A DNA stretch of 64,000 bases from CAYLRY01 sp964386535 (lineage in GTDB: Bacteria; Chloroflexota; Dehalococcoidia; Dehalococcoidales; UBA3254), in NCBI GenBank assembly GCA_964386535.1, contig CAYLRY010000010.1, positions 1-64,000 on the forward strand, given 5' to 3'. Positions within the stretch are counted from its first letter, which is position 1. Each line of letters starts with the position of its first letter. The notes beneath the pieces were generated by a model. That model saw only the letters and a program-made list of their open reading frames with translations, had not been told where the DNA came from and made no database searches. A program made the position numbers and the translations under genes. Positions 36,344 to 46,144 of the stretch are shown piece by piece.

Positions 36344-37300
36344 TTAGCTGTACCTGATCCGGGGATCCAGCCAGCCGTAAGCCAGGTCTACCAGCAAATT
36401 AATGATCAATATAAAAGCCGATATCAGCAGAATGATGCCCTGTACATAGGGATAGTCCTGGTTCAGTACCGAAGCTACTGCTAACCTGCCCATTCCGGGT
36501 ATGTTGAATACTGTTTCTACAATCACCGAACCCCCGATTATCATAGTCAAACCCATCCCTGAAAGGGTTACTATAGGAATCAAACCGTTCTTCAAGGCGT
36601 GCCGGATTATTACCACCCTTTCTTTCAGTCCCTTGGACCAGGCAGTACGGATATAGTCCTGCCTCATGACCTCCAGCATGCTGGAGCGTGTCTGACGAGC
36701 ATTGGATGCTATGGGAAACAATGCCATACAGATCACCGGCATAATGAGCTGCCGCAGGCTTAACACGAAATCCTCGAAAGGCGAGGTATAGCCCTGCACC
36801 GGCAACCATTTCAGATAAAGGCCGAAAACATAGATCAGCATCACCCCCAGCCAGAAAGCCGGCACAGTGATCCCCAGGTTGGCGATGGTTGTTACTAAAG
36901 TATCCGCCCATTTACCACGCCGTACAGCGCAAACCACTCCGGCCGGGATGCCTATGATGATCCCAACAACATAAGCAGTTAGACCCAGGTTGAAAGTAAC
37001 AGGCAGACGCCGGATGATCTCCCCGGCTACTGGGGCGCGGTGCAGAATCGACTGGCCGAAATCTCCATGGCAGACCCCTCCTATCCAGACCAGATATTGT
37101 ATCGGCATGGGTTTATCCAGTCCAAACTCTTTTCTCAATTCCGCAATCTGTTCATCTGTCATCTCAGAATATTCACTGGCAGTAACCAGCATAAGAATTG
37201 GATCACCGGGCAGCATCCGCATAGCCACAAAAACCAGGAGACTTACAATGAGGAGAACGACAACTACCATTAATAACCTGCGTAACAGATATGTAACCAT
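36344..37300 (-). CDS. ABC transporter permease, DppB/OppB type
   Basis: 318 residues with six membrane segments. The N-terminus is that of the OppB family (YLLRRLLMVVVVLLIVSLLV, then MLPGDPI). The EAA loop is present around residue 225: RQDYIRTAWSKGLKERVVI, followed by HALKNGLIPIVTLSG. It should pair with a DppC-like permease and two ATPases, none of which is adjacent; it is a stand-alone gene between a membrane-anchored protein and a histidine kinase. It could serve the family-5 solute-binding protein at 2135-3820, 33 kb away, but this cannot be shown. The C-terminus (LDPRIRYS) is intact. Confidence 0.88.
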   Translation of the reverse strand: MVTYLLRRLLMVVVVLLIVSLLVFVAMRMLPGDPILMLVTASEYSEMTDEQIAELRKEFGLDKPMPIQYLVWIGGVCHGDFGQSILHRAPVAGEIIRRLPVTFNLGLTAYVVGIIIGIPAGVVCAVRRGKWADTLVTTIANLGITVPAFWLGVMLIYVFGLYLKWLPVQGYTSPFEDFVLSLRQLIMPVICMALFPIASNARQTRSSMLEVMRQDYIRTAWSKGLKERVVIIRHALKNGLIPIVTLSGMGLTMIIGGSVIVETVFNIPGMGRLAVASVLNQDYPYVQGIILLISAFILIINLLVDLAYGWLDPRIRYS

Positions 37301-37417
37301 AGCTGCACCTCCTGCCGGTTAAACCGGTAACTTTATTTCAAATTTAGCACGGCAGGATGAAACTGGCATTAACCGTAAATGAATTCTGGATTAAATCAAA
37401 ATGAATGACAAATTAAA

Positions 37418-38779
37418 TTAAAGCCGTTTTGCAGGTAACGGTAAAAAGACAGAGAAAGTGCTGCCGGCTCCAACCTGGCTCTGCACATCGATCTTACCGC
37501 CGTGCAGTTCGGCTATTCCCTGGCAAATTGCCAGTCCCAGACCGGCGCCGCCTTCTTTACCGTTGCGGGATTTATCCACCCGGTAAAAGCGTTTGAAGAT
37601 ATGCGGCAGGTGTTCTGCTGCAATACCAATCCCGGTATCCTGCACAGCGATAATGGCACTGTTCTCTTTCCTGATTAATGAAAGAGTAATTCCACCTCCG
37701 GCAGGGGTATAGCGGATGGCATTATCCAGCAGATTTAAAAAAAGCTCTCGCAGCTTAATGGCGTCCCCCTGGATGCTTACCTCATCCTGTAATTTGACAC
37801 TGAAATGCAGGGATTTATCTTCACAAAGCACTTCAATATCAGAGGCTATTTCAGCCAGCAGCTGATTTAAACTTATCGGTTTAAAGTTGATATGCTCTTT
37901 ACCGCTGTCTGCGCGTGTTAGTGTCAGCAGTTTGTTGATAATGGACGACATATGCGCAGTTTCCTGAGAGATGATTTCCAGGGATTTTCTGTATTCTTCC
38001 CTGCTGCGTTCTTTATTTAGGGCTAAGGTAGCTTCACCCTGCATTATCGCCAGCGGAGTGCGCAATTCATGAGAGGCATCAGCGGTGAACTGGTGTTCGC
38101 GTTCAAAGGCTTTTTGGAGACGTTCAAAAGTCTGGTTCAGCGTTACGGACAACTGGCCCAGTTCATCATCACTCTTTACCTCTATCCGCCGGCTCAGATC
38201 CTTTTCCTCTATCGCATGAGCTGTCCTTGTTATTTCACTTACCGGCTGCAGCATGCGCCATATTAGAAGAAAGCCAAATCCCCCGGCAAATAAAGCAGTG
38301 ACCGAAATAGCCAGGATAAGTACCTTTTTATAGGCTGTCAGAGTATTATTGACTTCAGATATGGGCTGAATACTTGCCAGTATCTCAAAGAAACCCGGGC
38401 TAGCTGATGAATAGCGCAGGAAAAGTCTTACCTGCTGTTCGCCCTCCATATCAGCCGTGATAAAATCCTTCTGATCGATCATTACCTGCCCGTAAGGAGT
38501 AAAAATGGAAAGTGTGCTCTCAGGCTGGCTTTTTAAAGCTGACAGCCATTCTTCTCCGATCACGTAAGACATGATAGGTTCAGGCTGACTGGAAACTGTC
38601 TCAACCTCAGCTTCCGCTTTCAAGGGGCTCTCAGGTTGAATCACCATGAGACGGTAATCACTTTGAACGATATTATAAAGGCTGTGCGACAGGGAAAAAT
38701 ATGTAACCAGGCTGAAAAAGCCCAGAGTCAATGCCAGGATAACCAGGTACCAGAGAGTCATTTTTAGTTTTATGCTCAA
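37418..38779 (-). CDS. Sensor histidine kinase with HAMP domain
   Basis: 453 residues. Two membrane segments (about 8-30 and 150-175) enclose an extracytoplasmic sensor of about 120 residues. Then HAMP (RMLQPVSEITRTAHAIEEKD), HisKA with the phospho-acceptor His in ADASHELRTPLAIM (about residue 240), and HATPase_c with N-box (LFLNLLDNAIRYTP), GIGI and GGAGLGLAICQG. All catalytic parts are kept. The response regulator that normally precedes such a gene is absent; the nearest RR (43069-43446) belongs to another kinase. It may act on a remote regulator. Confidence 0.9.
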   Translation of the reverse strand: MSIKLKMTLWYLVILALTLGFFSLVTYFSLSHSLYNIVQSDYRLMVIQPESPLKAEAEVETVSSQPEPIMSYVIGEEWLSALKSQPESTLSIFTPYGQVMIDQKDFITADMEGEQQVRLFLRYSSASPGFFEILASIQPISEVNNTLTAYKKVLILAISVTALFAGGFGFLLIWRMLQPVSEITRTAHAIEEKDLSRRIEVKSDDELGQLSVTLNQTFERLQKAFEREHQFTADASHELRTPLAIMQGEATLALNKERSREEYRKSLEIISQETAHMSSIINKLLTLTRADSGKEHINFKPISLNQLLAEIASDIEVLCEDKSLHFSVKLQDEVSIQGDAIKLRELFLNLLDNAIRYTPAGGGITLSLIRKENSAIIAVQDTGIGIAAEHLPHIFKRFYRVDKSRNGKEGGAGLGLAICQGIAELHGGKIDVQSQVGAGSTFSVFLPLPAKRL

Positions 38780-39022
38780 AGGAAACCTCTTTGTAAAGCT
38801 ATCTTTACCGCATGCTGCACCAAACTTGTCTTGTATCCTGATTTCTGAAACAATAATAGTCGTGTAAGCCGGTTTCCGGCAAGTCCTTCCATTTTTAAAC
38901 TAAAGTATCACTTCGATATGAAAATAGCATGAACCGGAAGTGAATATAAAATGACAATCCTTTCATCTTCTGGTCATCTTTTGTTAATGTCATGTTCATT
39001 CCTGTATGCTAAGTTAATCAAT

Positions 39023-39979
39023 ATGAAGATGGGCGCATTCAAGTTTATCGCTATAACCGTTATTTTGCAGGTTACCCTGCTTACCGCGTTCTCCTGTGTC
39101 CCAAATGGCCGGGAAAGCTCTCTTTCCTCTACGATTACAGAAAAAGCTCAAACCGGGACTGAGGCTAACCGGAAAGCCTTATTTGCTGACGCCAATCTGG
39201 AAAAAGTGGTCAGGGAGGCTTTGAAAAAGCCTCAAGGACAGCTCTATTTTTCTGACCTGGATGTCATACAAAAATTAGCAATTCAGGAGAGAGTATCCAG
39301 CTTCAGCGGACTGGAACAGTGTCATAACCTCACCACTCTGGTGTTGAATAATAATGAACTTTCCGATCTCTCAGATTTAGCCACTGCCCTTACGGCTTTA
39401 CCTGGTCTGTCTGTCCTTTATATTACAGGCAATCAAATCAACGACCTTTCCCCACTTTCTGAATTAAAACAGCTTACGGCCCTGGAGCTTATGGATAACC
39501 GGATACGGGACATTTCACCCCTGATGAGGCTGACCAGGCTGGTATCGCTGGGTTTGAACTTCAACAGGGTGACTGATATCCGTCCGCTGGCTTCTTTGAC
39601 AGGCCTGAAATATCTCTACCTGAACGGCAGCCCTGGATGTTTTGTTCAAAACATTTCGCCCCTGGCTTCCCTGAACCAGCTCAACCAGCTTATGCTTATG
39701 AACCAGCAAATTAGCGATCTTACCGCCGTGGCGGATCTGGTACAGATGGATACCCTCATGCTGAGCGATAACCACATTACGGATATTTCACCCCTGGTTA
39801 ATCTGACCCGTCTCCAAACGCTGGTCCTGGATAACAATCAAATAGTTGACATTTCTCCGTTACAATATCTGCCGCGCCTGCAAAGTGTTATGCTCAAGGG
39901 AAATCCTTTGAGTAAAAGGTCTATCGAAGATCTGGTTCCCAGATTGAAAGCCGAAAGAATCAGATTTTTAGTGTATTGA
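39023..39979 (+). CDS. Leucine-rich-repeat lipoprotein (SDS22/internalin-like), copy 1
   Basis: About 318 residues from the ATG at 39023. Earlier in-frame codons to 38951 give a poor signal peptide, whereas from 39023 a hydrophobic helix is followed by a lipobox (FSC). After a short linker with a predicted helical cap (LEKVVREALKKP) come about nine 22-residue repeats with LxxLxxLxLxxNxIxDISPL, the SDS22-like class. The protein should be on the cell surface and bind a protein or polysaccharide partner. The next gene encodes a second copy, so they arose by tandem duplication. Confidence 0.85.
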   Translation: MKMGAFKFIAITVILQVTLLTAFSCVPNGRESSLSSTITEKAQTGTEANRKALFADANLEKVVREALKKPQGQLYFSDLDVIQKLAIQERVSSFSGLEQCHNLTTLVLNNNELSDLSDLATALTALPGLSVLYITGNQINDLSPLSELKQLTALELMDNRIRDISPLMRLTRLVSLGLNFNRVTDIRPLASLTGLKYLYLNGSPGCFVQNISPLASLNQLNQLMLMNQQISDLTAVADLVQMDTLMLSDNHITDISPLVNLTRLQTLVLDNNQIVDISPLQYLPRLQSVMLKGNPLSKRSIEDLVPRLKAERIRFLVY

Positions 39980-40004
39980 AAAAAAATTCCGGAAGGTATA
40001 ATGA

Positions 40005-41237
40005 TTGTTGATCTACCATAAAAACCGCCATTGGCTATTTTTGATTTTAACGATAACCTTAATAGCCGGAATCTCAGGCTGTCTTAAACCTACCGGACGT
40101 GAGGTATACATACCTGACCCGTACCTTCAATCAACTATCAAAAAAGCCCTGGGCAAGACCGCAGGGACGCTCTACGCCCATGATCTGTTACAACTCAGAA
40201 TCCTTTGTGTAGAACCAGAGCCAAACAAACCGTTATTCATTAAAAGTCTTGCCGGTCTGGAATTGTGTTCAGGATTAAAACAGCTATCAATTATGGAAAA
40301 CCGGTCTCTGATTGAAGACCTATCTCCACTATCATCTTTAAAAAACTTACAAATGCTGACCCTGGATAGCCCTCTCAATGATATCTCTCCCTTAAATTCT
40401 CTGGTAAGTTTGCAAACCCTGACCCTCATTAACGGCGCAATAAAGGATGTCTCACCCCTTTCAAACCTGACTGACCTGTCCCAACTAAGCCTGAAACAAA
40501 ACCTGATCACAGATATTTCGCCTCTAAGTGCCTTGACTGGCTTGAATTACCTGGATTTGGATGAAAACCGTATCGAGAATATCCAACCATTGAGTGTTTT
40601 GCACAATCTGAAGTATTTGAGTCTGGCGGAAAATCATATCCGGGATATTGATCCCCTGAGCAGTCTGACAAACCTTAAGGAATTGACGATATCGTGGAAT
40701 CAAATCAAAAACATCTCTCCGCTTGATTCATTAACGGGATTGGATAAACTGTACCTTGACCACAACCAGATTATTGACCTGACCCCGCTTAGCTCGTTAA
40801 CAGACCTGACCCGGCTGGATCTCAGCCATAACCTTATTAGAGAAATCTCACCGCTTTCTGCACTGAGTGGGTTGACCAATTTGAACCTGAATTATAATAA
40901 TATCACGGATGTTTTACCTCTGGCTGGCTTAAAAAACCTGACCCAGCTTCTGCTGGATAATAATATTTTAACCAGTGTCCAGCCTCTTTTCTCGCTGGTT
41001 AATCTGGAGAACCTGTATCTGTCAAATAATCAGATCTCCGATTTATCAGCTCTGTCTTCCATGTCCTGTCTGGTGTGCCTTTATTTACGCAATAATAAAA
41101 TCACCGGCATTGAGCCCATAATGGCTTTGCCCAATTTACGGTTTTGCTACCTTGAAGGCAATCCCCTGGACGATCAATCATCTTATAACTATATCCCCAA
41201 ACTGAGGGAGCGTGGGATTAATACTGGGATCTACTGA
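40005..41237 (+). CDS. Leucine-rich-repeat lipoprotein (SDS22/internalin-like), copy 2
   Basis: 410 residues from the TTG at 40005, with GGAAGG (39991-39996) upstream. Signal peptide and lipobox (ISGC, Cys at about residue 26), cap region with DPYLQSTIKKALGKT paralleling the cap of copy 1, and about thirteen 22-residue repeats (LDLDENRIENIQPLSVLHNL and similar). It is a longer relative of the upstream gene, from which it is separated by 25 bases. Both are probably anchored lipoproteins of the outer face of the membrane. No ligand is known. Confidence 0.87.
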   Translation: MLIYHKNRHWLFLILTITLIAGISGCLKPTGREVYIPDPYLQSTIKKALGKTAGTLYAHDLLQLRILCVEPEPNKPLFIKSLAGLELCSGLKQLSIMENRSLIEDLSPLSSLKNLQMLTLDSPLNDISPLNSLVSLQTLTLINGAIKDVSPLSNLTDLSQLSLKQNLITDISPLSALTGLNYLDLDENRIENIQPLSVLHNLKYLSLAENHIRDIDPLSSLTNLKELTISWNQIKNISPLDSLTGLDKLYLDHNQIIDLTPLSSLTDLTRLDLSHNLIREISPLSALSGLTNLNLNYNNITDVLPLAGLKNLTQLLLDNNILTSVQPLFSLVNLENLYLSNNQISDLSALSSMSCLVCLYLRNNKITGIEPIMALPNLRFCYLEGNPLDDQSSYNYIPKLRERGINTGIY

Positions 41238-41313
41238 ATTTCACTTTTTAAAACTTGTTCTTTATTAAATGGGTAGCTAGAATGTTTATATAAGGTTTCG
41301 GGAAAGAGGTCTT

Positions 41314-42222
41314 TTGTTGGCTATTATTTATTATCAGGAGCTCAGACTGAAGAACCCGCAAATGCTGGCCTGTTGGCCGGGTTTGGGTAATATCGCCTCC
41401 GTAGTCGCCGAACAGTTGCTAAAACAATCCGGTATCGAAGAGGTAGGTGAAATAGAACCATGGGATTTTTTTTATCCGCGGAAAATAAGTGTCCAGTCCG
41501 GTGTATTGCGGCATATAGAGTTCCCCAGCAGCAAATTCTATCTAAAAAGAAACCGGGATAAAGACTTGATTATTTTTAACGGAGAAGAACAGCCTTCTGA
41601 TGACCGGAGTACTTATGCCACTGGAAAAAAAGCTTTAGTTATGGCTAATTTGGTGCTGGATGCAGCGGAAAAATTTGGCTGCACCAGGATTTATACCTCC
41701 TGTGCGGCTATTTCTCAAACTCACCACCACTGGAAATCCAGAGTATGGGCTGCCAGTAGCAGAAAGAAATTACATAAAGAACTACAAAGCCAGCCCAACA
41801 CTATCTTAATAAGCGAAGCTGAAGGCCAGAGGCGCTTCAGCAATATACCTGGACTGAACGGACTCTTGCTGGGCATGGCGAAGAAAAGGGGTTTCGATGC
41901 CGTCTGCTTGATGGGCGAACTTCCGGACTACCTGGTTCAGGTTCAATTACCCTATCCCCGAGCTTCCAAAGCGGTTCTTGAGGTGCTTTCCAGTCTGCTT
42001 GAAACAGAATTTGAATATAGTCATGTGGATGAAATGATTAACCGTGTAGATGATCTCATTAATGATCTAATTGAGCAATACCCGCCTGAATTAAAAGAAA
42101 AGGTAGAAATGAGAAAATCCCTTTCGCAGGTTAAAGCGGAAAGCATAACAGAGCAGGACCAGAAATGGTTTAAAGAACATATTGATGAGCTTTTCAAGAA
42201 GGAAAAAAACGGTGATAATTAA
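41314..42222 (+). CDS. PAC2-family protein, first of a pair
   Basis: 302 residues from a TTG with AAAGAGG upstream (41303-41309). The beginning MLACWPGLGNIASVVAEQLL and the middle AEKFGCTRIYTSCAA match the PAC2 family (PF09754), whose archaeal/eukaryotic members include proteasome-assembly chaperones. ISEAEGQRRFSNIPGLNGLLLGM and VCLMGELPDY continue the pattern. The C-terminus is a helical region rich in Glu and Lys. Bacterial members are little studied. No proteasome genes are in the window. Translationally coupled to the next PAC2 gene. Confidence 0.7.
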   Translation: MLAIIYYQELRLKNPQMLACWPGLGNIASVVAEQLLKQSGIEEVGEIEPWDFFYPRKISVQSGVLRHIEFPSSKFYLKRNRDKDLIIFNGEEQPSDDRSTYATGKKALVMANLVLDAAEKFGCTRIYTSCAAISQTHHHWKSRVWAASSRKKLHKELQSQPNTILISEAEGQRRFSNIPGLNGLLLGMAKKRGFDAVCLMGELPDYLVQVQLPYPRASKAVLEVLSSLLETEFEYSHVDEMINRVDDLINDLIEQYPPELKEKVEMRKSLSQVKAESITEQDQKWFKEHIDELFKKEKNGDN

Positions 42223-43042
42223 CCCGGTCAGTTTTTTTCGTCAACCCCGGGTGGTTCACCCGCCGGTGGTATTAGGCTGGAATGGCGACATCAGCAAAAC
42301 CGGAGCTAGAGTTACAGATTATTTGAATAAAAAGCTCCATGGCGAAGCATTTTGTGAAATAGATCCTTTTGAGTTCTTTCCTTTCAAAGGTGTAGTTATC
42401 GAAGATGATCTGATACAGGTCCCGGAAACAAAATTCTATGATTTCCCTCAAAACGATCTTATAGTTTTTAAAAGTGATGCCCCGGCCTTTGAATGGTACA
42501 AATTTTTAAACCTTATCCTGGATACCGCCGGTAATACCTGCCATGCCATGGAATTTTATGCCATCGGAGGCATGATTTCTCTGGGCGCTCATACTGCTCC
42601 CCGTGAATTAATGGCCACCTTCAACTCTGAAAAATTTAAAGAAGAATTAAAAACCTATGATTTTTCGGCAGAAGCTAGTTTCGAAACCCCTTCCGGACAG
42701 TCGCCTACTTTCAATTCTTGCCTTTTATGGGCAGGTCAGAGGAAAAATTTTCCCTGTGTCAGTCTTTGGGTGGCAATTCCTTTTTATCTGGCCACTGTGG
42801 GTGATCCCAGGGCTCAAAAAATACTCCTTGAATTTTTTAATAGAAGGTTCAATTTAGGAATTGACCTGAGTGACCTGGATGAAGATATCCGGCGTCAAAA
42901 CTCCAAGATATATAATCTAAGAAACAGGAATCCCAGAGTCAACGAAAGTATTAATAAGCTGGAAAGCAACCTGAGATTAACTGATGAAGAAAACCAGGAT
43001 CTGATAATAGAAATGGAGAGCCTGGTTTGGGAAAAGGACTGA
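42212..43042 (+). CDS. PAC2-family protein, second of a pair
   Basis: 276 residues if the GTG at 42212 is used: it overlaps the upstream stop by 11 bases and has AAGGAA at 42200-42205, so it is coupled to the first gene. VVHPPVVLGWNGDISKTGARV fits the PAC2 start, and the pairing LLWAGQRKNFPCVSLWVAIPF parallels the family core. It is shorter than its partner but similar in architecture. The two products may form a heterodimer. A helical, charged C-terminus (SNLRLTDEENQDLIIEMES) is seen in both. Confidence 0.65.
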   Translation: MIINPVSFFRQPRVVHPPVVLGWNGDISKTGARVTDYLNKKLHGEAFCEIDPFEFFPFKGVVIEDDLIQVPETKFYDFPQNDLIVFKSDAPAFEWYKFLNLILDTAGNTCHAMEFYAIGGMISLGAHTAPRELMATFNSEKFKEELKTYDFSAEASFETPSGQSPTFNSCLLWAGQRKNFPCVSLWVAIPFYLATVGDPRAQKILLEFFNRRFNLGIDLSDLDEDIRRQNSKIYNLRNRNPRVNESINKLESNLRLTDEENQDLIIEMESLVWEKD

Positions 43043-43068
43043 AGGATATTCAGGCTCCATAAAGGTTT

Positions 43069-43446
43069 TCAGTTCTTCATCCTTCGCAATTTGGCTTTGA
43101 TACGGGCAATGAGCTCTTTAGAACGAAACGGTTTCTTAATATAATCATCCGCACCCAAAACCAGGGAAGTAGATAATGAAGGGAGGTCACCTATTCCGGT
43201 AACCATTATTACCGGAATATCTGATTTTTCTCTGATAAGTTCGAGAGTCTGTATACCATCCATGCCAGGCATTATTATATCTAAGAGCACCAGGTTAATA
43301 TTACCTGAAGATACCTTATCAACAGCTTCCTGACCGCTGGCGGCAGTTACCACATTATATCCTTCAACCTCCAGTATCCTTTGTAATAACTGCCGGATGT
43401 ACGCTTCATCATCAACAACCAGGATGCTGGTAGCCTTTTGATTCAT
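43069..43446 (-). CDS. Response regulator, receiver domain only
   Basis: 125 residues, a single REC domain. The acidic pocket is VVDDEAYIR, the phospho-acceptor Asp sits in LVLLDIIMPGMDG (about residue 54), the Thr in IMVTGIG and the Lys in DDYIKKPF. No DNA-binding output domain. It follows a histidine kinase gene on the same strand by about 200 bases and is its likely partner; the absence of an output domain suggests protein-protein signalling or a relay. Confidence 0.92.
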   Translation of the reverse strand: MNQKATSILVVDDEAYIRQLLQRILEVEGYNVVTAASGQEAVDKVSSGNINLVLLDIIMPGMDGIQTLELIREKSDIPVIMVTGIGDLPSLSTSLVLGADDYIKKPFRSKELIARIKAKLRRMKN

Positions 43447-43655
43447 TTTTTCTAACTTTCAAAACTCTAATGCTTAATTTTTCCAATAAAGTTTGCATTT
43501 TTTTATCTTACCAGGCTTTACAGTTACATGTTACTATACCTTTTCCGCATATAGCAAGATGCTGGCAACCTTAAATTTTCATATCTAAATTAAAACGATG
43601 CCGTAATCATTCATTTGATCGAACAAACTCTCTTCAACCCTGTGTTTAACATTTA

Positions 43656-45407
43656 TTATTGGTTCTGGCTTTCTGACGTCCGGCGGAAGTGGATTGGCAA
43701 TTCAATTATGAAAGTAGCGCCCTGTCCAGGTGGACTTTCCGCCCATATTTTGCCGCCGTGATCAATGACAATCCCATGACAAATGCTTAAACCCAGACCA
43801 GTTCCTTTTCCTACCTCCTTGGTGGTAAAAAAAGGTGTAAAAAGATACTGTATGTTCTCTGCGGGGATACCCGGCCCATCATCGGTAAACGTAATCCGTA
43901 CAAAACCATCTGACTGCCGAGTGACAATAGATAATGTCCCTTTTTGATGAGCTTTTATCATAAAATATTCAGCATTGATAATTATATTCAGGAATAATTG
44001 CTGGAGCTGCAATTCAGTGCCCATTACTTCGGGTAGATCCTCAGCTAATTGTACAATAGTTTGTATGTGGTTTTTTTCCTGTTCGTAGCTGCGTAAAGGT
44101 AATGTTTTCCTTATTATATTATTAATATCACAGGGTTCTTTAGCTTCAGGTTTCTGCCTGGCAAAGGTCAATAAATTATCCACAATACCAGCGGCCCTTT
44201 CAGCTTCACTATATATAATTTCCAAGTCAGAGCGAATATCAGGAGAAAGATCCTTTTTCAACAGCAATTCAGAAAAACCGGTTACAGTAGCCAGCGGATT
44301 ATTTAGCTCATGTGCTATTCCTGAAGCCAGTTTACCTATTGAAGCCAATCTGTCCTGAGCCGCCAATTGTTGCTGAATCTTCTTTTTTTCAGTTATTTCA
44401 CGCAATACTACCAGCCATCCAGCCTGCTGGGATTGATTATCAGACAATGCTAAACTTTCAAGCTCGTAGAAACGTTCTTCTCCCGATACGTTGAGACGAA
44501 TCTCAAAGCAACCTGCCTCATTTGGAGGCAAATGCTCTGGTAAAGGTATTGATAAAGGATCATCTATTTTTTTCCCAATAAAATTCCGGCTCAATCCCAG
44601 CACCTTCAAAGCTGCCGGATTGGCTTCCAGTAACCGGTGATGTTTATCAAAAACCAGAAGACCGTCACTCATTTGCTGGATAAGAAATTGTCTGGCGAAC
44701 GGCACGGCCAGGAATATGCGGAACCGCATTAAACCCAGTACCATAACCACCGCAGAAATGGAAAACATGACTGGGGTAAGATCTTTACGCGGAATCGGTA
44801 CCAGGTTAAAAACGTAAAGAATATTCCATATAAAGGGCAAAACAACCACAATTATCAGAGATACAGCCTGCCCTGTATACAGAGGTGTTCCCACAAAAAG
44901 ACGCCGGACCAGTATTATGGCACCGCTTATAATGAGACTATAGTTGTAAGCCACCGCAATCCAGAAAAATACCCCGTAGGTTTTAATTGTAATTAAAAAA
45001 TCCCCTGAGGTGCTCAGATATTCGTTATACCACATCAGATGATGGCGGTCGTTCGTCCATATCAGGATTACTGTCAGCAGTGGAATCAGGCAAAAAGGTG
45101 CTATCCTCCACCCTGTGACCGGTTGATTCCCCCGGGTATAGTGCAAAGCGAAAAGAAACCAGGCTACAGGGGTACTCATAGAGCCGAAATATCCTATATT
45201 ATTATAAAATAGTTGCTGTTCCAGAGTGATACTGCGAAACTCAAGGAAAAAACCCAGCGTCCAGACAAAAGTGGAAACTACCAGGGCAATCACCTCCCGG
45301 GCTCCTGGGGCCTGTCTGCGTCGAAATATAAGCACAAAAAGAAATAACAAGGCAGCCAGCGAAAATAGCATGGCTGCCTGATAAAAAAGCCAGTAGGTTC
45401 CGTTCAT
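43656..45407 (-). CDS. Histidine kinase with 7TM sensor and PAS domain
   Basis: 583 residues. The first 215 residues form about seven hydrophobic segments (histidine-kinase N-terminal 7TM type). A PAS domain (about 235-350) has DGLLVFDKHHRLLEANPAAL. HisKA follows with the phospho-acceptor His in ASGIAHELNNPLATVTGFSE (about residue 365), and HATPase_c with the N-box IIINAEYFMIKAHQ (weak Asn), DDGPGIP and KGTGLGLSICHG. It belongs to the NtrB/ZraS-like kinase class. It precedes the single-domain response regulator. Confidence 0.9.
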   Translation of the reverse strand: MNGTYWLFYQAAMLFSLAALLFLFVLIFRRRQAPGAREVIALVVSTFVWTLGFFLEFRSITLEQQLFYNNIGYFGSMSTPVAWFLFALHYTRGNQPVTGWRIAPFCLIPLLTVILIWTNDRHHLMWYNEYLSTSGDFLITIKTYGVFFWIAVAYNYSLIISGAIILVRRLFVGTPLYTGQAVSLIIVVVLPFIWNILYVFNLVPIPRKDLTPVMFSISAVVMVLGLMRFRIFLAVPFARQFLIQQMSDGLLVFDKHHRLLEANPAALKVLGLSRNFIGKKIDDPLSIPLPEHLPPNEAGCFEIRLNVSGEERFYELESLALSDNQSQQAGWLVVLREITEKKKIQQQLAAQDRLASIGKLASGIAHELNNPLATVTGFSELLLKKDLSPDIRSDLEIIYSEAERAAGIVDNLLTFARQKPEAKEPCDINNIIRKTLPLRSYEQEKNHIQTIVQLAEDLPEVMGTELQLQQLFLNIIINAEYFMIKAHQKGTLSIVTRQSDGFVRITFTDDGPGIPAENIQYLFTPFFTTKEVGKGTGLGLSICHGIVIDHGGKIWAESPPGQGATFIIELPIHFRRTSESQNQ

Positions 45408-45468
45408 TATTCTTCTCCAGGATTAACCAAAAATTACGGCGATTATGTCATATCTTATTTAATCGCAA

Positions 45469-46002
45469 TTACACCATAAGCTTCCTTGCTAACATTTTCA
45501 ACCGCCGCTGCAATCCTTCTTTTTTGGCGGCATCTCCCGGGTTTTTAGCCAGTGTAGTCACACTTCCCATCCACTGCATTTTACATAGTCCGGCATAGAC
45601 CTTTAAATTATAGATCGTCTGGCCAATGCCTTCTTCAGCAACTGCCAGACCGGCCATTCGCCTGCCTTCTAGTCTTGGCCAGATAGCGCAGGTACGGTCT
45701 AAAAAGTTCTTTAATAAACCGGAAAGCATCTCGAAATAGACCGGGGTAGCCAGCACAATAGCATCTGCCTCGAGCAGGCTGCTATAAATGCGGGACATAT
45801 CATCCTTCATTATACATACGCCTGTCCTGTGAAAACCACCTTTTTCACAGATCAGGCAACCCCGGCATAACCGGATATCCAGTTTTCTCAGTAACAAAGT
45901 CTCTGTTACAGCTCCGGCCATCGCAGCCTCTTCCATTACCTGGCTCAACATCCATTCGCTGTTTCCCCTCCGGGGAGATCCACAAATTCCCACTATCTTC
46001 AA
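45469..46002 (-). CDS. Iron-sulfur flavoprotein / NADPH-dependent FMN reductase family
   Basis: 177 residues. GICGSPRRGNSEWMLSQV is the FMN phosphate-binding loop of the flavodoxin-like fold. CRGCLICEKGGFHRTGVC gives a compact Cys motif (C-x2-C-x2-C-x10-C) close to that of methanogen iron-sulfur flavoprotein Isf, so a [4Fe-4S] cluster is probable. ADAIVLATPVYFEMLSGLLK and DRTCAIWPRLEGR follow the family. It may act in oxygen or peroxide detoxification or as an electron carrier. It is not obviously linked to its neighbours. Confidence 0.85.
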   Translation of the reverse strand: MKIVGICGSPRRGNSEWMLSQVMEEAAMAGAVTETLLLRKLDIRLCRGCLICEKGGFHRTGVCIMKDDMSRIYSSLLEADAIVLATPVYFEMLSGLLKNFLDRTCAIWPRLEGRRMAGLAVAEEGIGQTIYNLKVYAGLCKMQWMGSVTTLAKNPGDAAKKEGLQRRLKMLARKLMV

Positions 46003-46144
46003 CCTTTCACCTCATATACTTTATTAAACATGTTATCGTTATTAATCAAATAACAATATATACGAACAAAACGGATTCTGCACTGGTTTATGCCTTATTC
46101 TATAGGCTATAATTATTAAAATAAAGTTTAACCTGAAACCAGTA

